NCBI RefSeq assembly: GCF_003751305.1
Contig: NZ_RJKV01000001.1
Location: 1,841,586 to 1,905,585 of the forward strand
DNA length: 64,000 bases
From: Stenotrophomonas rhizophila
Lineage (GTDB): Bacteria > Pseudomonadota > Gammaproteobacteria > Xanthomonadales > Xanthomonadaceae
Direction of reading: 5' to 3'
The notes below the pieces were generated by a model. It did not search any database and was not told where the DNA came from. It worked only from the letters and a program-made list of their open reading frames with translations. The position numbers and the translations under genes are program-made. Below are positions 1 through 8,825 of the stretch, one piece after another (positions within the stretch are counted from its first letter, which is position 1; every line of letters starts with the position of its first letter).

Positions 1-598
1 CGGTGAGCGTCACCCGCGGTTGACTGAAGCCGCGGGCCAGTCCGGCGCGCATGTTCGCGGTCTGATCGTTGAAGTAGCGTGGGATGTCGGCCAGCTGTGC
101 CAGATAGCGGCGATAGTCGTCGGCGCTATGGAAGGTGCCGCGCGCGGTGAACCCCAGATTGGTCCAGAACGCGGTATCGCTGTTGAACGGCATCTCCCAG
201 GCACGGTAGCGCTGCTGGTCCAGCAGCACCTCGATCTGCTGCCGGTAGACCTGGTAGTTCACCTGGTCCACCGCCGGCAGCTGCGCCTGCGCAACGGTAT
301 CCAGTTCCTTCAGTACCTGCTGCCAATACGCGGTGCGCATGTCCTGTGTCGCCGGGTCGACCTTGGGCAGGTGGTCTGCCGGCCGGCCGCCACCGTTCTC
401 GTCATCACCCCCGGCCTGTTGTTGCGCGCGCCAGCTCCATTCGCGCGTGTACAGCGCCTTGAAGCGTGCCGCAGCGTCAGTGGCGGTCGCGGTGCCAGCG
501 GTGGCACCCGCGGCTGCGGCGTCGGCAGACGGGGCCATCAGGCCGGTCGCGCTGATGCCCAACAGCAGGGCAAGCGACAGAGGGGAACGCAGATTCAT
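1..598 (-). CDS. DUF885 family protein, N-terminal part (runs off the window)
   Basis: The frame opens at the ATG at 598 and stays open to the window edge, so about 199 N-terminal residues are seen. Residues 1-28 look like a Sec signal peptide (short basic start, Leu/Ala core, APSADA-type cleavage region), so the product is probably periplasmic. The remainder resembles the N-terminal half of the DUF885 family, metallopeptidase-like proteins with an HExxH-type motif near the C-terminus, which would lie outside the window. The start codon overlaps the stop of the upstream DUF885 gene by the ATGA type, so the two are translationally coupled. It is the last visible gene of the hydroxyproline operon. 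Substrate unknown; a peptidase role is inferred from family and context. Confidence 0.8.
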   Translation of the reverse strand, partial: MNLRSPLSLALLLGISATGLMAPSADAAAAGATAGTATATDAAARFKALYTREWSWRAQQQAGGDDENGGGRPADHLPKVDPATQDMRTAYWQQVLKELDTVAQAQLPAVDQVNYQVYRQQIEVLLDQQRYRAWEMPFNSDTAFWTNLGFTARGTFHSADDYRRYLAQLADIPRYFNDQTANMRAGLARGFSQPRVTLT

Positions 599-2439
599 GG
601 GGTCTCCTTGGCGGTGGCGTCGGCGCTGCGCACCGGGGCGGCCTGGGCCCGGGCGATCCAGGCCTCGATGCGGGCGTCGAGCAGGTCCAGCGGCATCGCG
701 CCGCCGCCCAGCACCGCGTCGTGGAACGCGCGGATGTCGAACCGGTCACCCAGCGCCTGCTCTGCACGGGCGCGCAGGGCGAGGATGTCGAGCTGGCCGA
801 TCTTGTACCCCAGTGCCTGCCCCGGCCAGACGATGTAGCGGTCGGTCTCGGCCTGGATGCTGGGCTCATCGTCGGAGGGATGGGCGTGGAAGAAGTCCAC
901 CATCTGCTGGCGGGTCCAGCGCTTGTAGTGCACGCCGGTGTCCAGCACCAGGCGGTTGGCACGCAGCAGCTCGCCGGCCAGGTGGCCGTACCGGCTGTAC
1001 GGATCCTTGAAGAAGCCGACCTCGCCGGCCAGCTGTTCGGCATACAACGCCCAGCCTTCGATGAAGGCGTTGTAGCCGGCCTGCTGGCGGAACGGCGGCA
1101 GCGGCAATGTCTGCGACAACGAAATCTGCAGGTGATGCCCCGGTACGCCCTCGTGATACGCCGTGGTTTCGATGTTGACCAGCGTGCGTTCGGTCGCATC
1201 GTTGGCGTTGACCATCACGATCGCCGGCTTGGTGCCCTGCGGATTGCTCTGCCAATACTCGGCACCGGGCGCTTCGCGACGGAAGGCCGGCATCCCCTGC
1301 ACCTCCAGCGGCGTCTTGGGCAGGGTGCCGAACAGTTTGGGAAGCTCCGGCTCCATGTCGGCGATGTAGCCGCGATACAACGTCAGGATCTGGTCGCTGG
1401 AGGTGGCGAAGTGGCGCTTGTCGGTGGCCACCGCCTTGCGGAAGCTGGCCAGGTCGGGGTAGCCCTGCCCGATGGCGATCCGGGTCATCTCGCCTTCGAT
1501 CCGCGCGACTTCCGCCAGACCGATCTGATGGATCTCCTCGGGCGATTTGTCGGTGGTGGTCTGGGTATGCACGGCGAACAGATAGCGCTTGTCGCCGTCA
1601 GGCAGCGACCAGAGGCCTTCGTGCTCACGCCCTTTCGCCGCGTACTCCTCTTGCACGAAGGCCGCCAGACGGGTGTAGGCCGGGCGCACCTGCCCGTCAA
1701 TGGCAGCCATCAGCTGGGTGCGGATGGCCTCGCGCTGCGCCGGGTCGGCCACGACCGCGTCCAGTTTCTTCAACGGCGAGGCGAACGCACTGTCGGCACC
1801 GGCTGGTGCGGCGATGCTGGCGATCTGCGCGGGCAGCTTGTCGAGCAGATAGCGTGGCTGCACCAGGCCATCCTTCGCACCCTGCCGCGAGACCTCGATG
1901 ATCTGCGCCAGCAGGGCCGGAACGGCATTGAGCCGCGCGATGTAGTCCTGGTAGTCCTTGGCGTTCTCGAACGGGAAGGCATCGCCCATCCCGGCCAAGC
2001 CCAGCTGAATGCCACCGACCGGCTCCAGCGGCATCTCATGTGTTTTCAGATCGATCGCGGTCAGCTTGTCGCGCAGCTGGCGCTGCATCATCTGCAGGCT
2101 CAGCTGCCGCTGGTCATCCAGTGCCGTGGCATCGACCGCATCGAAGCGCGCCAGCAGCCCGGCCGTTGCTGCACGATCGGCAGCAACAGCACTCAGGCTG
2201 TAATCGGTCCAGCGATCGTTGTAGCGCTTGTCGCCGATGATGCTGGCGAACTCCGGGCTGTGCGCCAACTGATACTGCCACTGCTCATCCAGCAGCGCAT
2301 CGAAGGTCTTCGCCGCAGGGGCCATGGCATCGGTGCCGGCCGGTCTTTCAACGTCCGCCGGCGGGGCGGTGGACGGTTGGCAGGCAGTGGCAAGCGCGGC
2401 AGTCAGCAGACCGATGGCGAGAGGACGGAACAGGGCCAT
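595..2439 (-). CDS. DUF885 family lipoprotein, putative metallopeptidase
   Basis: A 614-residue protein of the DUF885 family. The N-terminus is a lipoprotein signal: [10 protein letters not shown] start, hydrophobic core, then LATAC with the lipobox Cys at about residue 20, so it is probably anchored in a membrane facing the periplasm. A zinc-site-like motif, YHEGVPGHH, lies at about residues 433-441, in the usual C-terminal third of the family. A GGAG ribosome site lies about 8 bases before the ATG. It sits 36 bases downstream of the M24 peptidase gene and overlaps the next DUF885 gene by 4 bases, so two paralogues are in tandem. Degradation of peptides feeding hydroxyproline catabolism is an inference from the operon; no substrate is visible. 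Confidence 0.85.
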   Translation of the reverse strand: MALFRPLAIGLLTAALATACQPSTAPPADVERPAGTDAMAPAAKTFDALLDEQWQYQLAHSPEFASIIGDKRYNDRWTDYSLSAVAADRAATAGLLARFDAVDATALDDQRQLSLQMMQRQLRDKLTAIDLKTHEMPLEPVGGIQLGLAGMGDAFPFENAKDYQDYIARLNAVPALLAQIIEVSRQGAKDGLVQPRYLLDKLPAQIASIAAPAGADSAFASPLKKLDAVVADPAQREAIRTQLMAAIDGQVRPAYTRLAAFVQEEYAAKGREHEGLWSLPDGDKRYLFAVHTQTTTDKSPEEIHQIGLAEVARIEGEMTRIAIGQGYPDLASFRKAVATDKRHFATSSDQILTLYRGYIADMEPELPKLFGTLPKTPLEVQGMPAFRREAPGAEYWQSNPQGTKPAIVMVNANDATERTLVNIETTAYHEGVPGHHLQISLSQTLPLPPFRQQAGYNAFIEGWALYAEQLAGEVGFFKDPYSRYGHLAGELLRANRLVLDTGVHYKRWTRQQMVDFFHAHPSDDEPSIQAETDRYIVWPGQALGYKIGQLDILALRARAEQALGDRFDIRAFHDAVLGGGAMPLDLLDARIEAWIARAQAAPVRSADATAKETP

Positions 2440-2475
2440 GCATCAACTCCAGTAGCAGTGATCACGAAAGAGGCA

Positions 2476-3678
2476 TCAGGCGAACGGGCGATCGATGGCC
2501 GGCGACGGTGGGGTGAACCACTGCGCGCCCTGCGCGGTCACGAAAAAGTGGTCCTCGAGCCGGACACCGAAGGCACCCGGCACCACGATCATCGGTTCGT
2601 TGCTGCAGCACATGCCGGGCCGCAGAACGGTGTCATTGCCGCGCACCAGGTACGGCGCCTCATGGATGGCGAGGCCGCAGCCGTGGCCGGTACGGTGCGG
2701 CAGGCCCGGCAAGCGATAGTCCGGGCCGAGCCCGGCCGCCTCCAGCACTGCACGGGCGGCAGCGTCGACCGACGCGCAGGTCACCCCGGGACGCACCGCA
2801 GCGAAGGCAGCCGCCTGCGCTGCATGCTCCAGCGCCCAGATGCGGCGCTGCGCATCGTCGGGTGTGCCGAAGATCCACGTGCGCGTGATATCGGCGTGGT
2901 ACCCCTGCACCGTGCAACCGGTATCGATCAGCACCAGCTGGCCCTCGGCCAGATGCTGAACACCCGGGATGCCGTGCGGAAACGCGGTGGCATGGCCGAA
3001 CTGCACGATGCAGAACGTGGACCCGTTGTCGGCGCCCAGCGCACGGTGTGCCTGGTCGATGAAGCGCACGAGCTCATCCGTACCGATGCCTTCACGAGCA
3101 ATGCCCGCGGCAAGGCGATGTACCTGCAGGGTCATGTCGCAGGCCTGCTGCATCAGCGCCAGCTCGGCCGGCGACTTGCACATGCGGCACCCGTCGATGA
3201 TCGCGGTGGCATCGCCGATCGCCGCGGCAGGGAGGTGCCTGGCCAGGCCCGTATGCACACCGAAGGCAATGCCCGGGTCCAGCGCCAACGTGCGCGCACC
3301 GCGCTCGGCCATCACTGCGGCAACCAGTGCATACGGATCGTCGTGCTCCTCCCACAGCCGCTTTCCGGCCGGGATCTTCAGCACGGCATCCAGCGAGCCT
3401 TCCTCGAATACCGGGCACACCAGCAGCGGCTCGCCGCTGAGCGTCAGCAGCAGGCCCACCAGACGCTCGGTTGCGCCCCACGGCACGCCGCTGAAGTAAC
3501 GCAGCGACGTGCCCGCGCCGACCAGCAGCGCATCCACGCCCTGCGCCTGCATCAGCGCCCGCGCATGCTCGATACGCGCCTGATACTCGTCCGCAGCGAT
3601 GGCCGGCGCACGATCCTCCCAGGGCTTGAGCTGGGCCTGTGCCTCGGCCAGGCTGAGCCCACCGATCTGCCCGCTCAT
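2476..3678 (-). CDS. M24 family metallopeptidase (Xaa-Pro aminopeptidase/dipeptidase type)
   Basis: A 400-residue pita-bread-fold peptidase with an N-terminal creatinase-like domain (about 30-165) and a C-terminal M24 catalytic domain (about 170-390). All five expected metal ligands are visible: Asp252 (LIDTG), Asp263 (YHADITRT), His332 (TGHG), Glu361 (SNEP) and Glu375 (RLEDH). No signal peptide, so it is cytoplasmic. M24 enzymes typically cleave bonds next to proline; within a hydroxyproline operon, hydrolysis of Xaa-Hyp or Xaa-Pro dipeptides is the natural inference. Its start overlaps the aldehyde dehydrogenase stop (ATGA). Creatinase or another C-N hydrolase activity is an alternative that sequence alone cannot exclude. 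Confidence 0.88.
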   Translation of the reverse strand: MSGQIGGLSLAEAQAQLKPWEDRAPAIAADEYQARIEHARALMQAQGVDALLVGAGTSLRYFSGVPWGATERLVGLLLTLSGEPLLVCPVFEEGSLDAVLKIPAGKRLWEEHDDPYALVAAVMAERGARTLALDPGIAFGVHTGLARHLPAAAIGDATAIIDGCRMCKSPAELALMQQACDMTLQVHRLAAGIAREGIGTDELVRFIDQAHRALGADNGSTFCIVQFGHATAFPHGIPGVQHLAEGQLVLIDTGCTVQGYHADITRTWIFGTPDDAQRRIWALEHAAQAAAFAAVRPGVTCASVDAAARAVLEAAGLGPDYRLPGLPHRTGHGCGLAIHEAPYLVRGNDTVLRPGMCCSNEPMIVVPGAFGVRLEDHFFVTAQGAQWFTPPSPAIDRPFA

Positions 3679-5267
3679 GCCGCGCTCCCCACATCCGCCG
3701 TGGTGCCAACGCTATCGATGTTGCGTTGCACGCCGCCGGGATTGCGGTCGCGCAGTTCCACCGGCAGCAAAGGATCGGGTACCGCGTCGTAGCTGTGCAG
3801 CGCCGCGAAGCGGTGGATCGCACCCGGCATGCCCACCGAGGTGAAACCGGGGTGGCCGGTGCTCGGGAACGGACCACCGTGGTTCTGCGCCGCGCTCACC
3901 GCGACGCCGGTCGGCATCTTCGAATTGATCAGGCGGCCCACCCGCGCGCGCAGTACCGGAGCAATCCGCTGCCACGCCGCGTCGTCGCTGCCATCGGCCG
4001 CGCGGTACAGCGTGCCGGTCAGGTTGCCCTCGAACGCCGCAGCGACCTGCGCCATCGCATCCACATCCGCGACCCGCACCAGCAGACTGACCGGACCGAA
4101 GGCTTCGGTCTGCAGTGCCTGCGGCTGGGCGATGAACGCCTCGGCATCCACGCTCAGCAGCGTCGGCACATAACGATAGCCGCCCTCGCCCGCCGCACCG
4201 CCGGCCAGCAGTTGCGCACCGGCCTCGCGCAGCGTCGCCACCCCGTGGGTCAGATGGTCCAGGCCGCCCTGGGAGAACAACACCATCGGCGCGGCCGAAG
4301 CGAAGTGCGACGTGGCGGCGGCAACGAAGGCATCGCCATCGGCACCGTGTGGCACCACCACCACGCCCGGGTTGGTGCAGAACTGACCACTGCCCAGCGT
4401 GCAGGACGCAAAGAACTCCTGCGCGAGGGGCTCCCCGCGTTCGGCCAGCACGCCCGGCAGCATGAAGACCGGATTGACGCTGGAGAGTTCGGCGTAGAAC
4501 GGCACACCGGCCGCGTCGGCTGCGGCTTTCAGCGCCAGGCCACCGCCACGGCTGCCGGTGAAGCCGATCGCCCCCAGCCGCGCGTCGCCGGCCAGCGCCA
4601 GGCCCAGCGGATTGTCGAACTGATACAGCAGTTGCACCGCCGCCGCCGGCAGCCCGGCCTGTACCAACGCGGTGTGGGCCAGCTGCGCCATGCGCTGGCT
4701 GGTGGCCGGGTGCAGCGGATGGGCTTTGGCGATCACCGGATTGCGGGCTGCGATCGCCGAGGCGAAATCGCTGCCCGCGATCGCGTTGAACGCGAACGGG
4801 AAATTGTTGGGGCCGAACACCAGCACCGGCTTGGACAGTGGCGCAAGGTGCGAGCGCAGTCCCGCAGCGGTATCGATCACCGGCTGGGTCCAGCTGAAGC
4901 TGCGCACCGCCGCTGCGGCCTGGCGCAGCTGGCCGGTCGTGCGAGGCAGTTCGTTGCCACGCAGACGCGTGGGGGCCGGCAACGCGGTTTCGGCGTGGGC
5001 CAGTGCCACCAGCGTGTCCGCATCGGCATCCAGCGCGTCGGCGTAAGCCTCCAGGAAGGCCGCGACCCGCTCAACGGGTGCGGCGGCCAGCTCGGCCGCG
5101 ACGGCACTGGCCGCCGCGACCGCGGTCTCGATGTCGGCCGCACCGCTGACGGGGAATGCGGGTCCGATGCGCTCGCCGGTGGTGGGATCCGCCGCGCGGA
5201 AGCTTCCCTGCAGCGACAGGCTCGGTTGCCAGCGTCCCGCCAGCAGGAGCGGTTCGACATGCGTCAT
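3675..5267 (-). CDS. Aldehyde dehydrogenase, probable 2,5-dioxovalerate (alpha-ketoglutarate semialdehyde) dehydrogenase
   Basis: A 530-residue NAD(P)-dependent aldehyde dehydrogenase; in a hydroxyproline pathway it oxidises alpha-ketoglutarate semialdehyde to 2-oxoglutarate, the last step. Visible are the cofactor-site motif GPNNFPFAFN near residue 152, Lys181 (IAKAH), catalytic Glu260 (AELSS) and nucleophile Cys297 (GQFCTNPG). The ATG at 5267 (MTHVEP) is chosen over an earlier in-frame codon because it follows the stop of the upstream deaminase by 1 base, matching the tight packing of the operon. Closest in character to the KGSADH of hydroxyproline and sugar-acid operons (LhpG-like). Specificity is inferred from context. 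Confidence 0.9.
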   Translation of the reverse strand: MTHVEPLLLAGRWQPSLSLQGSFRAADPTTGERIGPAFPVSGAADIETAVAAASAVAAELAAAPVERVAAFLEAYADALDADADTLVALAHAETALPAPTRLRGNELPRTTGQLRQAAAAVRSFSWTQPVIDTAAGLRSHLAPLSKPVLVFGPNNFPFAFNAIAGSDFASAIAARNPVIAKAHPLHPATSQRMAQLAHTALVQAGLPAAAVQLLYQFDNPLGLALAGDARLGAIGFTGSRGGGLALKAAADAAGVPFYAELSSVNPVFMLPGVLAERGEPLAQEFFASCTLGSGQFCTNPGVVVVPHGADGDAFVAAATSHFASAAPMVLFSQGGLDHLTHGVATLREAGAQLLAGGAAGEGGYRYVPTLLSVDAEAFIAQPQALQTEAFGPVSLLVRVADVDAMAQVAAAFEGNLTGTLYRAADGSDDAAWQRIAPVLRARVGRLINSKMPTGVAVSAAQNHGGPFPSTGHPGFTSVGMPGAIHRFAALHSYDAVPDPLLPVELRDRNPGGVQRNIDSVGTTADVGSAA

Positions 5268-5268
5268 A

Positions 5269-6171
5269 TCAGGCCTTCTTGGTTGCAATGGCGTGGTCGA
5301 TGATGGCCAGTGCGTCCGTACGTTCGGCGCCTTCGACCACCAGACGCGGAGCGCGCACGGTTTCGCTGCCCAGCCCGACCTTGGCCTGGACCAGTTTGAT
5401 CAGCTGGACGAACTTGGGCACGGTATCCAGGCGCAGCAGCGGCAGGAACCAGTTGTACAGCTCGGCAGAGGCGGCATACCCGCCATCGCGGGCCAGCTCG
5501 AACAGCTGCACCGACTCCACCGGATACGCGTTCACCAGGCCCGCAATCCAGCCCTCGGCGCCCATCGCCAGGCCTTCCACGATCGCATCGTCCATGCCGA
5601 CCAGCAGCACCAGGCGGTCGCCCAGCAGTTCCTTGATCGCTGCGAAGCGGCGGATCTCGCCCGAGGATTCCTTGACCGCCTGCAGGTTGGCGAACTCACC
5701 GGCCAGCTGCGCGATCTGGGCTGGCAGGATGTCGGTGCGGTAGGCCACCGGGTTGTTGTAGAGGATGCACGGCAGATCGGTGGCACCCAGCACGGCGCGC
5801 GCATGCGCGGCAGCCTCGTGCCAATCGGACGTGTACACATACACCGGCAGCACCATCAGGCCACCTGCACCGGCGGCCTTGACCGCCTGCGCCAGCTTGA
5901 CCGCTTCCTCGGTGGACAGCGCGGCAATGCCCGGCACCACCGGCACGCGGTCGCCGACCGCCTTCACCAGGGTGGCGACGATGGCCACCTTCTCATCAAA
6001 GCTCAGCGTCGCCGCTTCGCCCAGCGAGCCCAGCGGCACGATCGCGGTGGAACCGGCATCGACCAGCTGCACCGCGTGCTTGGCCAGGAACGCGTGATCG
6101 ACGCTGCCGTCGGCATGGAACGGGGTGGTGATGGCGGGCAGGACGCCCTTCCAGAAAGAGGCATTGCTCAT
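5269..6171 (-). CDS. Dihydrodipicolinate synthase-family lyase, probable 1-pyrroline-4-hydroxy-2-carboxylate deaminase
   Basis: A 300-residue class I aldolase-like (DapA superfamily) TIM barrel. The Schiff-base lysine is Lys167 (QAVKESSG) and the supporting tyrosine is Tyr138 (ILYNNP). In bacterial hydroxyproline catabolism a DapA paralogue deaminates and dehydrates 1-pyrroline-4-hydroxy-2-carboxylate to alpha-ketoglutarate semialdehyde, which fits its place between the dehydrogenase and aldehyde dehydrogenase genes. True lysine-pathway DapA is unlikely given the operon. The start at 6171 overlaps the preceding oxidoreductase stop by ATGA. Cytoplasmic. Confidence 0.9.
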   Translation of the reverse strand: MSNASFWKGVLPAITTPFHADGSVDHAFLAKHAVQLVDAGSTAIVPLGSLGEAATLSFDEKVAIVATLVKAVGDRVPVVPGIAALSTEEAVKLAQAVKAAGAGGLMVLPVYVYTSDWHEAAAHARAVLGATDLPCILYNNPVAYRTDILPAQIAQLAGEFANLQAVKESSGEIRRFAAIKELLGDRLVLLVGMDDAIVEGLAMGAEGWIAGLVNAYPVESVQLFELARDGGYAASAELYNWFLPLLRLDTVPKFVQLIKLVQAKVGLGSETVRAPRLVVEGAERTDALAIIDHAIATKKA

Positions 6172-7478
6172 GGATGTATCCCTTGCGAGTCGTCGGTGAA
6201 GGAGTCGGCCAGCGCCGCGAGGCGGACCGGGAACAAGGGCGGCCGGCGGCCGCCATCGGTGGAACGTTCGGCATCGCCCAGGCCGAGTTCGGCCAGTGCG
6301 GTGCCGCAGATACGGCCTTGGCAGGCGCCCATGCCACAACGCGAGGCGAGCTTGGCGTCACGCGGGTCGTTGAAACCACGCAACGCGCGCAGTGGCACGT
6401 CTTCGCAACGGCAGACCAGAGTGTCGTCCTGCGCCAGGGCGTGGACGCGCGGATCCAGCGCAAAGGTGCGCTGGAGTTCGGTAGCGAACGCGCGCACCTG
6501 GCGGCGCCGCGACTGCAGCGCCTGTGCGGCATCGGTGCCCCCGGCCGCCATGTAGCCCGCGATGGCGCCTTCGACCAGCGCGCTGTCGCGCCCGCCGATG
6601 CCCAGCGCTTCACCTGCCGCGAAGACATTGGCCACGCTGCTGCGCAGCAGCGCATCGACCGCCACCTGCGCGTGCGCACCGCTGCGTTCCAGACGGCAGC
6701 CGAGCAGCTCAGCCAGTTCAGTGTTCGGCACCAGTCCGTAGCCGACCGCGAGCTGATCACAGGCGATATGGTGGCGGCCGCGCGGACCCTCGATCTCGAT
6801 TTCGCGCAGCTGCGTGTCGCCATACGCACCCACCACCACGCTCCTCGCGTGGTAGCCGATGCCGGCCAGCTGCATCTGCAGCGCAGCGGCCTGCAGGGCC
6901 TTGGTCGGCCAGCGCGGCAGCCGCAGTGCAAAGCTGGCCAACGCGCGCCGCGAGGCCTGCTCATGAATCCCCAGCACGCGTGCACCGTGGCGACGCAGGG
7001 TTGCCGCGCTGGCCAACAGCAAGGGGCCACTGCCGGCCACCACCACGCGCCGGCCCGCCAGCGGCCAGCCCTGCTTGGCCAGCGCCTGCGCGCCCCCCGC
7101 ACCCGTCACACCGGGCAGCGTCCAGCCGGGGAATGGCAACAGCAGCTCGCGCGCGCCGGTGGCCAGCACCAGGCTGCCGTAGTGCAGTTCGCGGGTACCG
7201 GCAGGACTGTCGGCCAGCAGCCAGCCCGATTGCGCCATCGTCACCTGGGTCTGGGCGAGCCATTCGACCTGGCCGGCACCGAGGATGTCCAGCGCGCGTC
7301 GCGCCATCGGCGGCGCACCATGCGCCACATCGTGACGCCAGACCTGGCCACCGGCGCGCGCCTGCGCATCCACGATGCCAACGCGCGCGCCATGCGAAGC
7401 CGCGGCTCGGGCAGCGGCCAGCCCAGCTGGACCGGCGCCCACCACCAGCACGTCGTAATGCCGCACGGACTCAGCCAT
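6168..7478 (-). CDS. FAD/NAD(P)-binding oxidoreductase, D-hydroxyproline dehydrogenase alpha-type subunit
   Basis: A 436-residue pyridine-nucleotide-disulphide-type flavoprotein. The N-terminal dinucleotide fold carries GAGPAGLAAA from residue 15, and a second Rossmann motif (VVVAGSGPLLL) occurs near residue 150. The C-terminal region has a BFD-like cysteine cluster (Cys356, Cys358, Cys381, Cys386, with Cys391 nearby), likely binding [2Fe-2S]. This architecture matches the alpha subunits of OoxA/HcnB-type amine dehydrogenases and the LhpB/E/F hydroxyproline dehydrogenase. It overlaps the small ferredoxin-like subunit gene by 8 bases and lies next to a DadA-like beta subunit, so a heteromeric membrane-associated enzyme oxidising cis-4-hydroxy-D-proline is the best reading. 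Confidence 0.88.
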   Translation of the reverse strand: MAESVRHYDVLVVGAGPAGLAAARAAASHGARVGIVDAQARAGGQVWRHDVAHGAPPMARRALDILGAGQVEWLAQTQVTMAQSGWLLADSPAGTRELHYGSLVLATGARELLLPFPGWTLPGVTGAGGAQALAKQGWPLAGRRVVVAGSGPLLLASAATLRRHGARVLGIHEQASRRALASFALRLPRWPTKALQAAALQMQLAGIGYHARSVVVGAYGDTQLREIEIEGPRGRHHIACDQLAVGYGLVPNTELAELLGCRLERSGAHAQVAVDALLRSSVANVFAAGEALGIGGRDSALVEGAIAGYMAAGGTDAAQALQSRRRQVRAFATELQRTFALDPRVHALAQDDTLVCRCEDVPLRALRGFNDPRDAKLASRCGMGACQGRICGTALAELGLGDAERSTDGGRRPPLFPVRLAALADSFTDDSQGIHP

Positions 7479-7716
7479 CGGTACGTACCTGCATGCCTTC
7501 GCGCGCCGGGGTCATGCACGCGCGCAGCTGGGCAATTCCATCGATGCGCACCCGGCACTCAAAACACACGCCCATGCCGCACAACGGCGCGCGCGGCTCC
7601 CCGCCGCGCGACGTCCGGAAGGCGCCACCGGCGAGCGCGATCGCCACCGCCACCGTTGCCCCTTCAGGCACCTGGACGGGCGTTGCGTTGACCGACAGAC
7701 ACACGCGCGTGCTCAT
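7471..7716 (-). CDS. (2Fe-2S)-binding small subunit of D-hydroxyproline dehydrogenase
   Basis: An 81-residue plant-type ferredoxin-fold protein. Cys46, Cys51, Cys54 and Cys67 form the C-x4-C-x2-C-x12-C pattern that holds a [2Fe-2S] cluster. This is the small HcnA/OoxX-like subunit that joins two flavoprotein subunits in amine and imino-acid dehydrogenases. Its start overlaps the DadA-like gene's stop by ATGA and its 3' end overlaps the alpha-type subunit gene by 8 bases, implying fixed stoichiometric translation. Confidence 0.9.
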   Translation of the reverse strand: MSTRVCLSVNATPVQVPEGATVAVAIALAGGAFRTSRGGEPRAPLCGMGVCFECRVRIDGIAQLRACMTPAREGMQVRTDG

Positions 7717-8825
7717 GCCGCCACTCCGGTGATCACGCGGTCCGGCAGATAGGGGGCCGGGTCGATCACCGGCGTGCGGCCTAGGACGCTGTCCACGATC
7801 AAACGCGCGGTGCCCAGTGCCGTGGTGACACCCAAGCCTTCATGGCCCGCTGCCACCCATACACCGCGCCGCCCCGGTACCCGCCCCACGTAAGGCCGCC
7901 CATCCGGCGTGGCCGGGCGCAACCCGGTCCAGATACGGATCGCCTGCAGATCGCGCAGCACCGGCAGAAACGCAAACGCCTGCCCCAGCATCTGCCGCAA
8001 CAGCGGCAACGACACGTCACGATCGGACACGTTGAATTGGCGAGAGGAGCCGATCAGGATCTGTCCGGTGGGCCGCGGCTGCACGTTGAAGGCAACGCTG
8101 GTGTCCGCATCGCCATGTGCCGAATCCGCATAATCCAAGGCCAGCAGCTGGTGATGGACCAGGCCCGGGTAGCGGTCGGTGATGACCAGCTGACCCTTGC
8201 GTGGACGCATCGGCAGCTCCGGCAACAGCTGTGGCAGATCCACGCCGCTGGCCACCAGCACCGGACCGGACAGCGCTTCGCCATCATCCAGACGCACCCC
8301 GTGATCGAGCAGCCCGACCACGCGGCGCCCGGCATACAGCTGCGCACGGTGTTGGCAGGCTTGGTCGACCAGATAACGCGCCATGCGCGGTGGATACACC
8401 ACCGCCTCGCTGGCGACCCGCATGCCCCCGGCCAGGCCGGGCACCAGGTTCGGTTCGAACTGGTACAGCTGCGTGGCATCGACCAGTGCCGCATCGATGC
8501 CCGCCTGCGCCAACCGGGCGATCTTGGCCGGCACCGTCTCCAGCTCGCGTGCATTACGTGCCACCCACAAGGTGCCACAGCGGCTGAACTCGGCCTCTTT
8601 CAGGCGCGCATAGCGTTCCCACAACCGCAGCGAGTAGGCCGACAGCGCCAACTCCGCCGGATCGTCATCCATCGCCACCAGATGCCCCATCGCCGCCGCC
8701 GTCGAGCCGCCACCGACCGGGCCCGGCTCGATCACCGCCACGCGCAGGCCTTCGGCCGCGGCGGCTTCCGCGCACGCTGCACCGACAATACCGGCGCCGA
8801 CGATGATGAGGTCGTAAGTGTTCAT
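7713..8825 (-). CDS. FAD-dependent oxidoreductase (DadA family), D-hydroxyproline dehydrogenase beta-type subunit
   Basis: A 370-residue D-amino-acid-oxidase-fold flavoprotein with the FAD-binding [10 protein letters not shown] motif near residue 10 and a C-terminal [11 protein letters not shown]-type segment typical of DadA/HcnC. It would oxidise cis-4-hydroxy-D-proline to 1-pyrroline-4-hydroxy-2-carboxylate, passing electrons through its two partner subunits. The ATG at 8825 (MNTYDL) is preferred because it overlaps the epimerase stop as ATGA; an upstream in-frame codon lies inside the epimerase gene. The two-flavoprotein plus ferredoxin arrangement separates it from simple single-subunit DadA. 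Confidence 0.9.
   Translation of the reverse strand: MNTYDLIIVGAGIVGAACAEAAAAEGLRVAVIEPGPVGGGSTAAAMGHLVAMDDDPAELALSAYSLRLWERYARLKEAEFSRCGTLWVARNARELETVPAKIARLAQAGIDAALVDATQLYQFEPNLVPGLAGGMRVASEAVVYPPRMARYLVDQACQHRAQLYAGRRVVGLLDHGVRLDDGEALSGPVLVASGVDLPQLLPELPMRPRKGQLVITDRYPGLVHHQLLALDYADSAHGDADTSVAFNVQPRPTGQILIGSSRQFNVSDRDVSLPLLRQMLGQAFAFLPVLRDLQAIRIWTGLRPATPDGRPYVGRVPGRRGVWVAAGHEGLGVTTALGTARLIVDSVLGRTPVIDPAPYLPDRVITGVAA

Noticed and set aside
721-3792. Very long open frame on the plus strand antisense to the DUF885 and M24 genes
   Set aside because: It is the mirror of well-supported minus-strand genes in GC-rich DNA; the predicted protein is Arg/Gln/His/Gly-rich low complexity with no domain. 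Similar antisense frames over aroA-pheA-serC, gyrA and ligA were rejected for the same reason.
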